A stretch of 64,000 bases of DNA. Origin: Cutibacterium granulosum (GTDB lineage Bacteria; Actinomycetota; Actinomycetes; Propionibacteriales; Propionibacteriaceae). The stretch covers positions 248,001 through 312,000 of the forward strand of contig NZ_LT906441.1 of the NCBI RefSeq assembly GCF_900186975.1. Reading direction: 5' to 3'. The notes under the pieces were generated by a model, which was given only the letters and a program-made list of their open reading frames with translations, had not been told where the DNA came from and ran no database searches. The translations under genes and the position numbers were made by a program. Shown in pieces: positions 27,998-36,576 of this stretch (the first letter of the stretch is position 1; each line of letters opens with the position of its first letter).

Positions 27998-28558
27998 TCA
28001 TTTCTGTGGTCCCGCCAGCGATGTCACGGTGATCGTCCGGGGAGCGCGTGGGATGTGCAGCATGGGTCGCAGCTGCGCGGTGACGCTCACCGTCACGACG
28101 TAGTCGACGCTGCTGGCATCCACGGTGCACGATGACAGGGTGGTCTCATTGGCCTGGGCAGCCTTGCGGGCAACCGAACATGGCTCAATCCCCTTCTCGC
28201 GGGCCTGGGCGGCGGCCAGGGCAGCAATGTCTGCGCTGTGATGGGCAAGTCGTGAGGTGGAGTACCACCCGGAGATGATCATGGCGCCCCAGACCGCCAC
28301 CACGACTCCCAGTGCCATCGAGGCCAACAGCACGGTCCCCGATCCTCGCTGAGCAGTGCAGCTGACACGTCGACGGTTGCCCACGTGCAACCTGTGGTCC
28401 TTGCGAGATCTGCTGGCACCAAATCCTCTGGCACCAGGCAGTGACCTGCTCCTCGAGACAATCGTGAACCGCAGCCTCTGAGATGGAACCACGCATCTGG
28501 CGTATGTGGATCCCTCAGCGTGTCTCATGGCCCGTGTCGATGTTGCGTCGATGATCAT
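27998..28558 (-). CDS. TadE/TadG-like Flp pilus-associated protein
   Basis: 186 residues. The C-terminal ~115 residues match the Rv3654c/Rv3655c-like family next to tad genes: RGSGTVLLASMALGVVVAVWGAMII (membrane helix with a pilin-like Gly-Ser-Gly start), then HHSADIAALAAAQA and a small extracellular domain with two cysteines (EPCSVAR, SSCTVD). The first ~65 residues are basic and atypical; translation starting later is possible, but the ATG overlaps the upstream stop as ATGA, which favours coupling. Last gene of the tad operon. Confidence 0.72.
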   Translation of the reverse strand: MIIDATSTRAMRHAEGSTYARCVVPSQRLRFTIVSRSRSLPGARGFGASRSRKDHRLHVGNRRRVSCTAQRGSGTVLLASMALGVVVAVWGAMIISGWYSTSRLAHHSADIAALAAAQAREKGIEPCSVARKAAQANETTLSSCTVDASSVDYVVTVSVTAQLRPMLHIPRAPRTITVTSLAGPQK

Positions 28559-28905
28559 TTGAGTTCACCGGGTTCCTGAGGTGCTGCAGCGCTGGCCTGC
28601 AGGTGAACTGGTCCGATCTTGCCCAGGGATCGATCCGTTGACACCGTCACACGTATCCACCCGTCCCGGGAAGCGGTGGTGATCCTGGCACCTTCCGGAG
28701 CCTTCCGCTGTGCCTGTTCAGCAGATTTGAGATCTCCTCGGGCACGTTGTTGAGCAATCTGGGAAGCGGTGACCCGGCAGGCGTCATGGACGATGACGAG
28801 GCTCACCGCCCACACCCCGGCAATGACTGCCATGGTTGCCGTGATGAGTGACACGGCCATCTCGGCTGTGACCATTCCGCGGCTCGCGTGTCGTGACCTG
28901 TTCAT
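28555..28905 (-). CDS. TadE-like pilin
   Basis: 116 residues. The N-terminus RGMVTAEMAVSLITATMAVIAGVWAVSLV is a class of prepilin/TadE sequence: short basic leader, Gly-Met-Val-Thr-Ala-Glu, then a 20-residue hydrophobic helix. The rest is a small domain with VHDACRVTASQIAQQRARGD and a basic C-terminus. ATG 28905 follows GAGGGG. TadE-like pseudopilins are minor components of Flp pili. Confidence 0.78.
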   Translation of the reverse strand: MNRSRHASRGMVTAEMAVSLITATMAVIAGVWAVSLVIVHDACRVTASQIAQQRARGDLKSAEQAQRKAPEGARITTASRDGWIRVTVSTDRSLGKIGPVHLQASAAAPQEPGELK

Positions 28906-29090
28906 ACATCCCCTCAGAGCTTTCCGAGACTTCCTGTGTGCCGAATCCTGATGCTGTTCCACTTGGTGTTTCCCGTGGGCCGCACCCTTACGTATTGATC
29001 GATTCCGGTGGGCCGACGGCCCGTTCGCCAGCCCACCGGGAATCTGCTTGGGGGATCACCGAGCCCCCACCGGACTGGGAGTTCAGGACG

Positions 29091-29327
29091 TCACTTGATC
29101 ATGCCGGTGACGAAGGACACGGCCTTGAGGACGAGTCCCAGGAATGCCTTGAAGAACTTGGCATCCTGGAACACCTTGAAGAGCACCAGAGCGAGAGTCA
29201 CCGCGGCCAGGATTCCAACGGCGTACTCCGCAGTGGCCATGCCACGCTGGGCCAGACGCCGCGACCTGCGCGGGATTTTGGTCGTGATGACAGGATCCAT
29301 GCCGACGAGGTTGAGGGAGTGATTCAT
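29091..29327 (-). CDS. DUF4244 family Flp-like pilin
   Basis: 78 residues: a basic leader (about 30 residues) then QRGMATAEYAVGILAAVTLALVLFKVF, the prepilin-type hydrophobic segment with Glu at +5 after Gly-Met-Ala-Thr-Ala. Such short genes occur beside actinobacterial tad loci (M. tuberculosis Rv3656c). AAGGAG precedes ATG 29327 at seven bases. Probable major pilin of a Flp pilus or pseudopilus. Confidence 0.82.
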   Translation of the reverse strand: MNHSLNLVGMDPVITTKIPRRSRRLAQRGMATAEYAVGILAAVTLALVLFKVFQDAKFFKAFLGLVLKAVSFVTGMIK

Positions 29328-29584
29328 GAGTGTTCTCCTTCCGATACGGGCCAGGTGTCTCCTGACCACGCCATGCAGCAGCACTTGCCCGCTGCACCCT
29401 CAGTTGTCGTGACGCCGACATGGAATCGGACAAGGATTTTCCGTCCTGTGGATGGGCGCCTGCGACGTGGTTCTCGTTGTCCACAGGTCGGCTCGTACAC
29501 AGCCGACCTGCGCATGCTCGATGAGACATGCCGAGACAGCCCCGTGCCTTGATGTTGGGGCTGACGTCACCTTGAGAGGGGGGT

Positions 29585-30316
29585 TCACGTCACCTTGAGA
29601 ATGGTGCCGGCAATGATCGGCACCACGCCGACGAGGATGAACGCCGGTAGATGGCACACCGCAAGCGGGATGATGGCGTCCACCCCTGCCTTTCGCGCCT
29701 TCTTCTCGACCTGCTCACAGGCGTGCCGACGCATCTGCTCGGCATGGACTCGCAACATCTGCGCCACCCCCTCACCGGAGTTCACGGCTCGTGAGACATC
29801 GGTGGCGATCTCATGCCATCCCGGCTCGTCGGCCAACTCGGCCCATGCCCGGGCGTCACTCACCCCTACGGCAACCCTGGAACTGACGAGGGTGAGGTCT
29901 GCAGCGCACACGCCGGTGATGGCATCGGCGACCTCGGCAGTCGCACGTCGCAGTGGCACTCCCGCCTCCAACGCCCCGGCGAGCAGGGTGAGGACGTCGG
30001 GCAGTGTGGCGATGCGTTGCTCGATGCGGCGCCGATACGACGTCGTCTCAAGCTTCCCGGCACCGATCATTGCACCTGCACCAACCACCACTGCCACCAC
30101 GCTGCTGATCCACATCGGGAGCTCGGCGACGAGGAACACGAGTGCCCCCGTGAGCACGCCGACCCCCACACGCACCGATCTGGCAGGGGCCCCGCGCACC
30201 GGTTCGGCCCAGTGCGGCACTGAGCGCCTGGCAGCGCGTTGCACACGTCTGGACGGGCTCGGCGCAATACCCACGTAGACAGCGACGGCACTGAGCACTG
30301 CCAGAATCGTGTTCAT
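29585..30316 (-). CDS. tadC: Type II secretion F-domain protein TadC
   Basis: 243 residues. Membrane segments near the N-terminus, a GspF/TadC cytoplasmic domain (RIEQRIATLPDVLTLLAGALEAGVPLRRA) and two C-terminal helices (VDAIIPLAVCHLPAFILVGVVPIIAGTIL). Together with TadB it forms the inner-membrane platform of the Flp pilus machine. The start overlaps the tadB stop as ATGA. Confidence 0.85.
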   Translation of the reverse strand: MNTILAVLSAVAVYVGIAPSPSRRVQRAARRSVPHWAEPVRGAPARSVRVGVGVLTGALVFLVAELPMWISSVVAVVVGAGAMIGAGKLETTSYRRRIEQRIATLPDVLTLLAGALEAGVPLRRATAEVADAITGVCAADLTLVSSRVAVGVSDARAWAELADEPGWHEIATDVSRAVNSGEGVAQMLRVHAEQMRRHACEQVEKKARKAGVDAIIPLAVCHLPAFILVGVVPIIAGTILKVT

Positions 30317-31095
30317 CCCAGAGCCTGCTTCTGCACGTGATTGGCCATGGCCTCACTCCACAGCACCCCGGCGCAGGACAGGGCGACAGCTGTGACCAGG
30401 CACACCTGCCCTGCGAGAGTACGAGTGAGGAAATGAGTGGGCCCCGATCCCACCGACTGCCCCAGGACAATGCCTACAGCAGGGAGAAAACCCATGAGTC
30501 GCCCACTTGCACGCGGTCCGGCGAGCTCGGATTCAAGGGTGGCAGACAGTCTGGCACGTCTGCTCGTTCCCTGCGCCACAGCATTGGCTGAAGCCGACAA
30601 CGGGGCTCCCGTCGTCACGGCCAGCTTCCACGCATGGGCCAGCGGCGCCAACCCGCCACATCCAGGCTCGGCAGCAATGCCCACCAACGCCGTGGAAACG
30701 TCAGCGCCCACCTGCTGGGCCTGCAGCGCAGGGACCAGGATCGAGGTGTCGTGGGCAACCTGTTCCAGGGCCACCGCAGGAATCTCGCCGACGGACAACC
30801 GTCCTGCCAGTGCTCGGCAGGCCCGGGCGACCTCACGCTCCGTCCTCATGCACCGTCGACGTACCAGGTGATCGGCCCCCACCTTCCACACCGTGGCTGC
30901 CACGAGGACGGCCAACAGGGCCCACAATCCACCGGACACGCCAGCCACCATCACTGCCATCAGCAGTACCGCTGGCACCCAGGCCCATTTCAACCAGGTT
31001 GGGGCAGTCGTGGTCGTGGTGTCTGCACTGAGCTGGGTACGCTTCGGACCCATTGCGAACCACACTGCCGTTGCCATGAGAATCGCCGTGATCAT
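30313..31095 (-). CDS. tadB: Type II secretion F-domain protein TadB
   Basis: 260 residues; two N-terminal membrane segments (WLKWAWVPAVLLMAVMVAGV), a cytoplasmic F domain with CRALAGRLSVGEIPAVALEQVA, and a C-terminal pair of helices (LVTAVALSCAGVLW). It is a paralogue of TadC and part of the platform. Overlaps tadA (ATGA) and tadC; cotranscribed. Confidence 0.83.
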   Translation of the reverse strand: MITAILMATAVWFAMGPKRTQLSADTTTTTAPTWLKWAWVPAVLLMAVMVAGVSGGLWALLAVLVAATVWKVGADHLVRRRCMRTEREVARACRALAGRLSVGEIPAVALEQVAHDTSILVPALQAQQVGADVSTALVGIAAEPGCGGLAPLAHAWKLAVTTGAPLSASANAVAQGTSRRARLSATLESELAGPRASGRLMGFLPAVGIVLGQSVGSGPTHFLTRTLAGQVCLVTAVALSCAGVLWSEAMANHVQKQALG

Positions 31096-32306
31096 GCTGC
31101 CCTCCGTGCCCTACGCGGTCTGCCCTGCCCCTGTACGACCCTGGACACCGTTTGTTCGCCGACGAGATCACCGAGCCGCTCCGCGCCCGGCCCTGGAGTG
31201 CACACCAGGTCTTCGTCGAAGACGAGCGCTTGAGTGACGACGGCACACCCGTCAACGTGCTCGAAGACGCCAATCTGAGCCAGTCTGCGGCCCTTGGGTC
31301 CTCTCACCAGGTGCAGCACCAGATGGAATGCTGCTGCCACCTGGGCATGTGCAGCCGGACGGTTCATGCCACTGAGTGCCGCCAACGCCTCCAAACGGGC
31401 CGGGACCTCCTGGACACCATTGGCATGCACCGTGCCGCAACCGCCCTCGTGGCCCGTGTTGAGGGCCATGAGCATGTCACGCAACTCGGCGCCACGCACC
31501 TCACCGAGCACCACACGATCCGGACGCATGCGCAGTGACTGACGCACCAGGTCGGTGAGACTCACCTGCCCACGACCCTCCGCATTGGCTGCCCGAGCCT
31601 CCAGGGACACCACGTGCTCATGGTCGGGGCTGAGCTCCCGGGAGTCCTCGACGATGACGATTCGTTCATGAGCTGGCACGCAGCCCAGCAGACTTGCGAG
31701 CAGGGTCGTCTTTCCCGAACCAGTGCCCCCAGTGACGAGGAATGCGAGTTTGCGGACGACAACCTGCTCGAGCAGGTGTGCCGTCTCGGCGGTCATGGAC
31801 GAAGCCATCACCCAGTCGTCCAGACTCATCCGGTGGCGAGCGGGCACGCGCAGCGACAGGCAGGTGCCCGGTTTTGCCAGAACGTCGAGGATGGCGTGCA
31901 CGCGCGTGCCGTCTGCCAGGCGGGCGTCCACCCACGGGCAGCCATCGTCGAGACGTCTACCGACTCCGGCTGCCAGCCGAACCGCCAGGGAACGCAACTC
32001 GTCGGGGCTGGTGAACGTGGTGTCGGTGAGCTCCAGACCTCGTCCTCGATCGATGTAGACCTGATCGGGTCCATTGACCAGCACATCGGTCACGCCGTCC
32101 AGGGCCAGCAATGGCTCGAGGCGGCCAGCCCCAGAGCTGGTACGTCTCAACTCCTCAACCACCGTGAGCACCGTGGAGTCCGACGCCACCCTCCCGATGG
32201 ATGTCAGCGCCTGGGCAACATCCATCGGCGTCCAGACACGTCCCAGTCCAGCAACCACCCCGCGGACCTTGTCCACGTCCTCGCTGCTGATCACCTCGTC
32301 ACCCAC
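31092..32306 (-). CDS. tadA: Secretion/pilus assembly ATPase TadA (CpaF family)
   Basis: 404 residues. Walker A GGTGSGKTTLL (about residues 195-205), Asp box IVIVEDSREL, Walker B VVLGEVRGAEL and the His box LNTGHEGGCGTVHAN, the full CpaF/GspE set. The N-terminal region with LLALDGVTDVLVNGPDQVYID is typical. Powers Flp pilus polymerisation. GTG 32306 overlaps the end of ssd by 8 bp. Confidence 0.93.
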   Translation of the reverse strand: MGDEVISSEDVDKVRGVVAGLGRVWTPMDVAQALTSIGRVASDSTVLTVVEELRRTSSGAGRLEPLLALDGVTDVLVNGPDQVYIDRGRGLELTDTTFTSPDELRSLAVRLAAGVGRRLDDGCPWVDARLADGTRVHAILDVLAKPGTCLSLRVPARHRMSLDDWVMASSMTAETAHLLEQVVVRKLAFLVTGGTGSGKTTLLASLLGCVPAHERIVIVEDSRELSPDHEHVVSLEARAANAEGRGQVSLTDLVRQSLRMRPDRVVLGEVRGAELRDMLMALNTGHEGGCGTVHANGVQEVPARLEALAALSGMNRPAAHAQVAAAFHLVLHLVRGPKGRRLAQIGVFEHVDGCAVVTQALVFDEDLVCTPGPGAERLGDLVGEQTVSRVVQGQGRPRRARRAA

Positions 32307-33456
32307 GACTCATCACCTTCTTGACGACGCGGCGACAGGTGGCCTGCCACACCCGGGAGGCCAACACCCAGGGCGCCTCACCCTGCTCCGCGGCTCGAGC
32401 CAGGCGCTCGTCCTGCCGCACCGTGAGCAGCGGATCCCGGTCGAGCACCGCAGCAACGTCATGACTGGACATCCTGCGCCCCGGCCCACGCCGCAGCAGC
32501 ACCTCATCAGCCTCGGCACTACGCGCCCGAGCTGCGAGCAGGCCGCGCAGTTCCGCCGAGACGATGTCGTAGCGGCAGTCGATCGGCACACCGACGAGGT
32601 CGTCATCGCCAAGCTGGCCTCGGTCCAGCACCACCAGGTTCGTCTCAGCGGCCAGGGACTCCACGACCGACGACCGAGCTCGCGCCCCCACCTGACACGG
32701 ATGCCGTCCTGCCGAGACGCACAGCACCGAATCCATCACGGGCAGGTGGTCAGTCAGGCCGCTCACGACCCCGCGAGCCGAGGCCAGTTCTGGCCACCGC
32801 CATCCCTCAAGTCTTTCTGCCCCCAGGAGAACGTCCAGACCCCCACCGCCGGGATCCAGCTCGACGACGGCACTCGACCAGCCCATCTGGACCGCAGCTC
32901 CGGCCACCCCTGCAGCCAGGGTGGACGCTCCGAGCCCTCCGGTGGCACCCCCGATGAGGACGACCCTCGCCCGGGTGGTCTGGCTCGTGCCGTCGCGCAA
33001 CAGCTCGGCCAGTGTCGCATTGGCCTGCGGCACGACGATGACGCTGGCTCCCAACAGGGGAGACCACCGCACCACCTCCTGTGGGCTGTGCCCCACCACG
33101 TACACCTGATCGCGGGCTCCCAGCCCCCACGCGATGGCCGCAGCAGCGCTGTCCTGCCCCACCAGGACGAGCTGTGCGTCGGACCATTCACGCTCAGCGG
33201 AACTGCGATCGGAGACGACGCTCACCACCACCCCGACGCTGGCTGCCACCGAACCAATGATCTCTGCCAGTCTCTCATCGGAACTGATGAGCGTGACGCC
33301 GGGCGTCTCGTTGTTCTGCGGTGCCGACGTGACCTGTGTCTTTCCTGCTCTCACACCACTGGTTGTCGTGGTCGCACCGATCGACCGGCCAAGAGAATTG
33401 CTGCCTGTGGACAACGCCGCCACGGCATGACGAGAGGCTGTGGACAACTTTTTCAT
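32299..33456 (-). CDS. ssd: Septum-site determining protein Ssd / TadZ-CpaE-like
   Basis: 385 residues. A MinD-like P-loop region with a deviant Walker A (GGATGGLGASTLA) follows an N-terminal receiver-like domain (VTLISSDERLAEIIGSVAA). This is the actinobacterial Ssd protein (M. tuberculosis Rv3660c), first gene of the tad cluster, thought to place the pilus machine and to affect septation. An ATG at 33456 is chosen from the frame's N-terminus; the first ~45 residues are low complexity. Diverges from the methyltransferase gene. Confidence 0.82.
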   Translation of the reverse strand: MKKLSTASRHAVAALSTGSNSLGRSIGATTTTSGVRAGKTQVTSAPQNNETPGVTLISSDERLAEIIGSVAASVGVVVSVVSDRSSAEREWSDAQLVLVGQDSAAAAIAWGLGARDQVYVVGHSPQEVVRWSPLLGASVIVVPQANATLAELLRDGTSQTTRARVVLIGGATGGLGASTLAAGVAGAAVQMGWSSAVVELDPGGGGLDVLLGAERLEGWRWPELASARGVVSGLTDHLPVMDSVLCVSAGRHPCQVGARARSSVVESLAAETNLVVLDRGQLGDDDLVGVPIDCRYDIVSAELRGLLAARARSAEADEVLLRRGPGRRMSSHDVAAVLDRDPLLTVRQDERLARAAEQGEAPWVLASRVWQATCRRVVKKVMSRG

Positions 33457-33480
33457 CCCTCGGATCTGCCGCGTATTTCT

Positions 33481-33567
33481 GCCAGTTCCTCACAATGCGG
33501 CCATGCCTGATGCCGGGCGTGGCCCGCTGTCTGTCGACCAGCCGGTTCCCTACAATGTGGCCATGCC
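33481..33567 (+). repeat. Duplicated 27-bp promoter/start region
   Basis: Two segments exactly 60 bp apart (33481-33507 and 33541-33567) agree at 23 of 27 bases; each contains a CACAAT or TACAAT box followed by a six-base gap and CC-ATG-CC. The second box and its ATG form the leaderless start of the methyltransferase gene; the first is in the same frame upstream. Confidence 0.7.
33551..33565 (+). promoter_or_regulatory. Leaderless -10 box for methyltransferase gene
   Basis: TACAAT (33551-33556) lies six bases before ATG 33563, so transcription would start at or next to the A of the start codon; there is no Shine-Dalgarno sequence. No convincing -35 box. Confidence 0.6.
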
Positions 33568-34324
33568 ATCTGCCACATCCATGCGCTTCCCCAGCGGGTC
33601 CCTGCAGTGGCTGTGCGGCGATCAGCTGCGCACCAACCGCCGACTTCTCGCCATCGAGACCGGTACTGGGCTGTGTCGCACCCTGGCCCAGTACGATGCA
33701 GACATCGTCGCCGTCAGCTCCGATCCGGCAACAGCGACCGTCACTCACCGCGTCGACGGGGTCAATGCCGTCTGCGCGACCGCCGACTCATTGCCGTTCA
33801 GTTCGGAGTCCTTCGACTCGGTGATCATCCATCAACGGTTCCATGAACTGGCGCCGGGGCTCGTGCTACCGCAGATCGCTCGAGTGCTGCGTCCCGGAGG
33901 AAGCCTCGGACTGTCGTGGCTGGTACGCGACGACACCGTGCCCTGGGTACGTCGACTGGCTGCCCTGCTACGCACCGTCGACCCCACTGCCATGACCGGT
34001 GAGTACGGCACCGAATCCATCAGCACACTCACGCAATCGCCGTACTTCCCGGACGTCGAGACCCGTAACCATCGCATCTGGATACCAGTGACCAAGGGCC
34101 AGCTCATCTCGATGTCGCTGTCCCGCCATGCCGTGGCCAGGCTCGACGACCAGTCCAAGAACGGTCTCACCCACCGGATCGAGGACCTCTACGACGACTC
34201 CAGCGGCCCGGTGGGCGAGCTGAGACTGCCCTACGAGCTGCAGTGCTGGCGCGGATGGGTGGACCACTCGAAACTCAGCGCACCTGCCAGGACCGAATCC
34301 CCGGGATTCGTCATCAAGATCTAG
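33563..34324 (+). CDS. SAM-dependent methyltransferase (class I, UbiE/ArsM-like)
   Basis: 253 residues. LAIETGTGLCRTLAQYDADIVAVSSDP is motif I, ATADSLPFSSESFDSVIIHQRFHEL is the post-II region, and RVLRPGGSLGLSWL is motif III, so this is a small-molecule type class I methyltransferase. Substrate unknown. The ATG at 33563 is taken because of its leaderless promoter; an ATG at 33503 in the same frame belongs to the duplicate promoter copy. Diverges from the tad operon and precedes nhaA. Confidence 0.82.
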   Translation: MPSATSMRFPSGSLQWLCGDQLRTNRRLLAIETGTGLCRTLAQYDADIVAVSSDPATATVTHRVDGVNAVCATADSLPFSSESFDSVIIHQRFHELAPGLVLPQIARVLRPGGSLGLSWLVRDDTVPWVRRLAALLRTVDPTAMTGEYGTESISTLTQSPYFPDVETRNHRIWIPVTKGQLISMSLSRHAVARLDDQSKNGLTHRIEDLYDDSSGPVGELRLPYELQCWRGWVDHSKLSAPARTESPGFVIKI

Positions 34325-34416
34325 ACCACTTGGATCATTCGGTAGAATTGCTCAACGGAGCGCCGGGAAGTCTGGTCGGCAGTCACTGTTCATCCACATG
34401 ATCTGGAGGCCGGCCA

Positions 34417-35673
34417 TTGGCTCACCGACGTCGCGAAACACTCTTCGGCCCAGTGTCGGGCCCCGATGCACTTCACCTTTCCGATGTCCTGCGCAACGAA
34501 ACCACCGGGGGGCTTCTCATGCTCCTCGCCACGGTTGCCGCGTTGTTGTGGGCGAATCTTTCACATGAGTCGTACGAAGCATTTCGCGGCGTCACCATCG
34601 GGCCACTGTCCATCGAGAGCTGGGCAGCCGATGGGTTGCTGACGGTGTTCTTCTTCATCGCTGGCCTCGAGCTCAAACGAGAGTTCACCGAGGGATCACT
34701 GTCCCGCCCAACAGATGCGATGGTGCCGATCATCGCTGCAGTGTGCGGAATGCTCTTCCCGGCCGGGATCTACACCCTCATCAATGCCCTGACCCCGGGC
34801 GGGCACCCGGGAGGCTGGGCGATCCCGATGGCCACCGACATCGCCTTCGCCCTGGCGGTCCTGGCCATCGTCGGATCGGGAATGCCACAGTCGGTCCGAG
34901 CATTTCTGCTCACCCTGGCCATCGCCGACGACCTTGGATCCATCATCGTCATCGCCGTGTTCTTCTCCCATGGGCTGAACCTCGCATGGTTGGGTGGCGC
35001 GCTTGCATGCATGGCCCTGTGGGGCGTCCTCCAGCATCGGCAGCTCCTCGACAGCGGTTGGTGGTACGTTCCGATCTTCATCATCGGGTGGTGGTGCATG
35101 TTCAACAGCGGCATCCACTCAACGATCGCCGGTGTGATCTTCGGACTGCTCACCCGGTGCTCCGAGGACGAACTCAACGATCCCATCGACCGCTGGCAGC
35201 ACAAGGTCGAGCCCTGGTCGGCCGGCGTCGTCGTACCGTTCTTCGCACTCATGAGCGCCGGAGTGCAGCTCACCAAGGACGCGCTGCGGGCCCTCGTCAC
35301 CAACCCCGTACCACTGGGAATCATCGTCGGGCTCATCGTCGGCAAGAGCATCGGCATCTTCCTGGGGTCCTTCCTCACCGCCCGCCTCACGTCGGCGACC
35401 CTGGGTCGCGGTGTCGTGTGGGCGGACATCGCAGCCGTCGGAGTGCTGTCCGGGATCGGGTTCACGGTCTCGATGCTGCTGTCCGACCTCTCTTTCCCCA
35501 GCGACGGCTTCTACGCCGATGAGGCCAAGGCGGCCGTGCTCGTGGGATCGACGTTGGCAGCCCTGTTCGGCGCACTGTTGCTCACCTACCGCACCAAGCG
35601 TCACGACAAATGGCGCAAGGCCCATCCCGGGCAGATTCCACAAGCGGGAAAATTGCGCCGCTCACACGTCTGA
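34417..35673 (+). CDS. nhaA: Na+/H+ antiporter NhaA
   Basis: 418 residues, twelve hydrophobic segments. Family marks are FFIAGLELKREF, the ion-binding aspartates in MATDIAFALAVLAI and LAIADDLGSIIVIAVF (two adjacent Asp), and a HSTIAGVIFGLL segment. It exports Na+ (or Li+) for protons and regulates pH. The TTG start at 34417 is supported by GGAGG seven bases upstream. Only -10-like TAGAAT (34343-34348) is seen before it. Confidence 0.93.
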   Translation: MAHRRRETLFGPVSGPDALHLSDVLRNETTGGLLMLLATVAALLWANLSHESYEAFRGVTIGPLSIESWAADGLLTVFFFIAGLELKREFTEGSLSRPTDAMVPIIAAVCGMLFPAGIYTLINALTPGGHPGGWAIPMATDIAFALAVLAIVGSGMPQSVRAFLLTLAIADDLGSIIVIAVFFSHGLNLAWLGGALACMALWGVLQHRQLLDSGWWYVPIFIIGWWCMFNSGIHSTIAGVIFGLLTRCSEDELNDPIDRWQHKVEPWSAGVVVPFFALMSAGVQLTKDALRALVTNPVPLGIIVGLIVGKSIGIFLGSFLTARLTSATLGRGVVWADIAAVGVLSGIGFTVSMLLSDLSFPSDGFYADEAKAAVLVGSTLAALFGALLLTYRTKRHDKWRKAHPGQIPQAGKLRRSHV

Positions 35674-35761
35674 GAGCTTATTTTGTGCACCTCGTGGGCA
35701 GTATCGGTCTGCTGGCATTAGGCTATGTCCCATACCGACCACGACAGACTCGGAGGCATCC

Positions 35762-36211
35762 ATGGCAGAAAAGCGTCCTGTCAGCGAGATCATGGCAACT
35801 CTCAAGACCGATGGGCCAGCGCTGATCAAGGAGAATGTCGCCCTCGCCAAGGCCGAAATCAAGCCTGCCGTCAAGCACGCCGGCATCGGCGGTGGCATGT
35901 TCGCTGGTGCTGGCTACTTCGCCGTCATCGGCGCCAACATGATGTGGCTGTGTGGAGCCTTTGCACTGACCCTGGCCTGGCACGCAGCCGTCTCCAGCAT
36001 CCTTCTGGCACTGGTGCTCGGCTTCGCCTCCGCCGCTGTCGCCCTGTTCCTCATCGCCGGCGTGGTTGCGCTCATCGGCAAGGCTCAGGTGTCCAAGGTC
36101 CAGCCGCCCCGGCAGTCCGTCGAGGAGGCCAAGCGCACCGTCGGCACCTTGAAGTCGGCCGTCTCCCGCGGGGTTGACAATGCCGGCGCAACCAACGAGA
36201 TCAGCGCCTGA
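35762..36211 (+). CDS. Actinobacterial holin-X / phage holin superfamily III-like protein
   Basis: 149 residues: a cytoplasmic N-terminus (KRPVSEIMATLKTDGPALIKENVALAKAEIKPA), two membrane helices (GGGMFAGAGYFAVIGANMMWL and about 75-105) and a basic C-terminal tail. This matches the Holin-X family found in single copies in many Actinobacteria; it is not evidence of a prophage, as no phage genes are near. Role unknown, perhaps membrane-related. ATG 35762 has GGAGGCATCC... upstream. Confidence 0.78.
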   Translation: MAEKRPVSEIMATLKTDGPALIKENVALAKAEIKPAVKHAGIGGGMFAGAGYFAVIGANMMWLCGAFALTLAWHAAVSSILLALVLGFASAAVALFLIAGVVALIGKAQVSKVQPPRQSVEEAKRTVGTLKSAVSRGVDNAGATNEISA

Positions 36212-36576
36212 CCACTGACGCCGAACCGTCTACCCAGCGAAGTGCTCGGCAGACGGTTTCGTGCTGCCTCCACGAGGCATGATCCTCCAGCCGATCCCAC
36301 AGCCCCCAACAGCTCACCCGCCGCAGGTCCCGTCCCTCACCACGGGGACGCCCACCTGGGCAGACCGCTGAGCCGCGGATCCCATCCACCCTGCGCCGAA
36401 AGGCGGGCTCATCTGCCCCTGCGCCGAAAGGCGGGCTCATCTGCCCCTGCGCCGAAAGGCGGTCTCATCCACCCAGCGCCGAAAGAGGGCCGTCAGACTT
36501 CCGAGCGCACCGCTGCCAGCCTCAGCCGGGACATCCCGGAGAGGTCGTGTCAGCCCTAGGAATGCCGCTCCCAGGA
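36212..36576. other. Non-coding stretch after holin-X
   Basis: 365 bases between convergent genes; contains the 28-bp tandem repeats (36391-36496). No gene seen. The repeats may serve as a transcription stop for both genes. Confidence 0.6.
36391..36496 (+). repeat. 28-bp tandem repeat, three full copies plus a decayed fourth
   Basis: Copies start at 36391, 36419 and 36447; the first two are identical and the third differs at three bases. A fourth, decayed copy follows at 36475. Each contains GCGCCGAAAGGCG, a GC stem closed by a GAAA tetraloop. There are no spacers, so it is not a CRISPR array. Confidence 0.85.

Noticed and set aside
25425-28130. 901-codon open frame on the minus strand opposite the helicase
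   Set aside because: It is antisense to a clear helicase gene and has no domain; long antisense frames are normal in GC-rich coding DNA.
35762-36211. Prophage remnant because of the holin match
   Set aside because: Single conserved actinobacterial Holin-X gene with housekeeping neighbours and no other phage genes.
36391-36496. CRISPR array
   Set aside because: Units are directly abutting with no spacers and no cas genes nearby.
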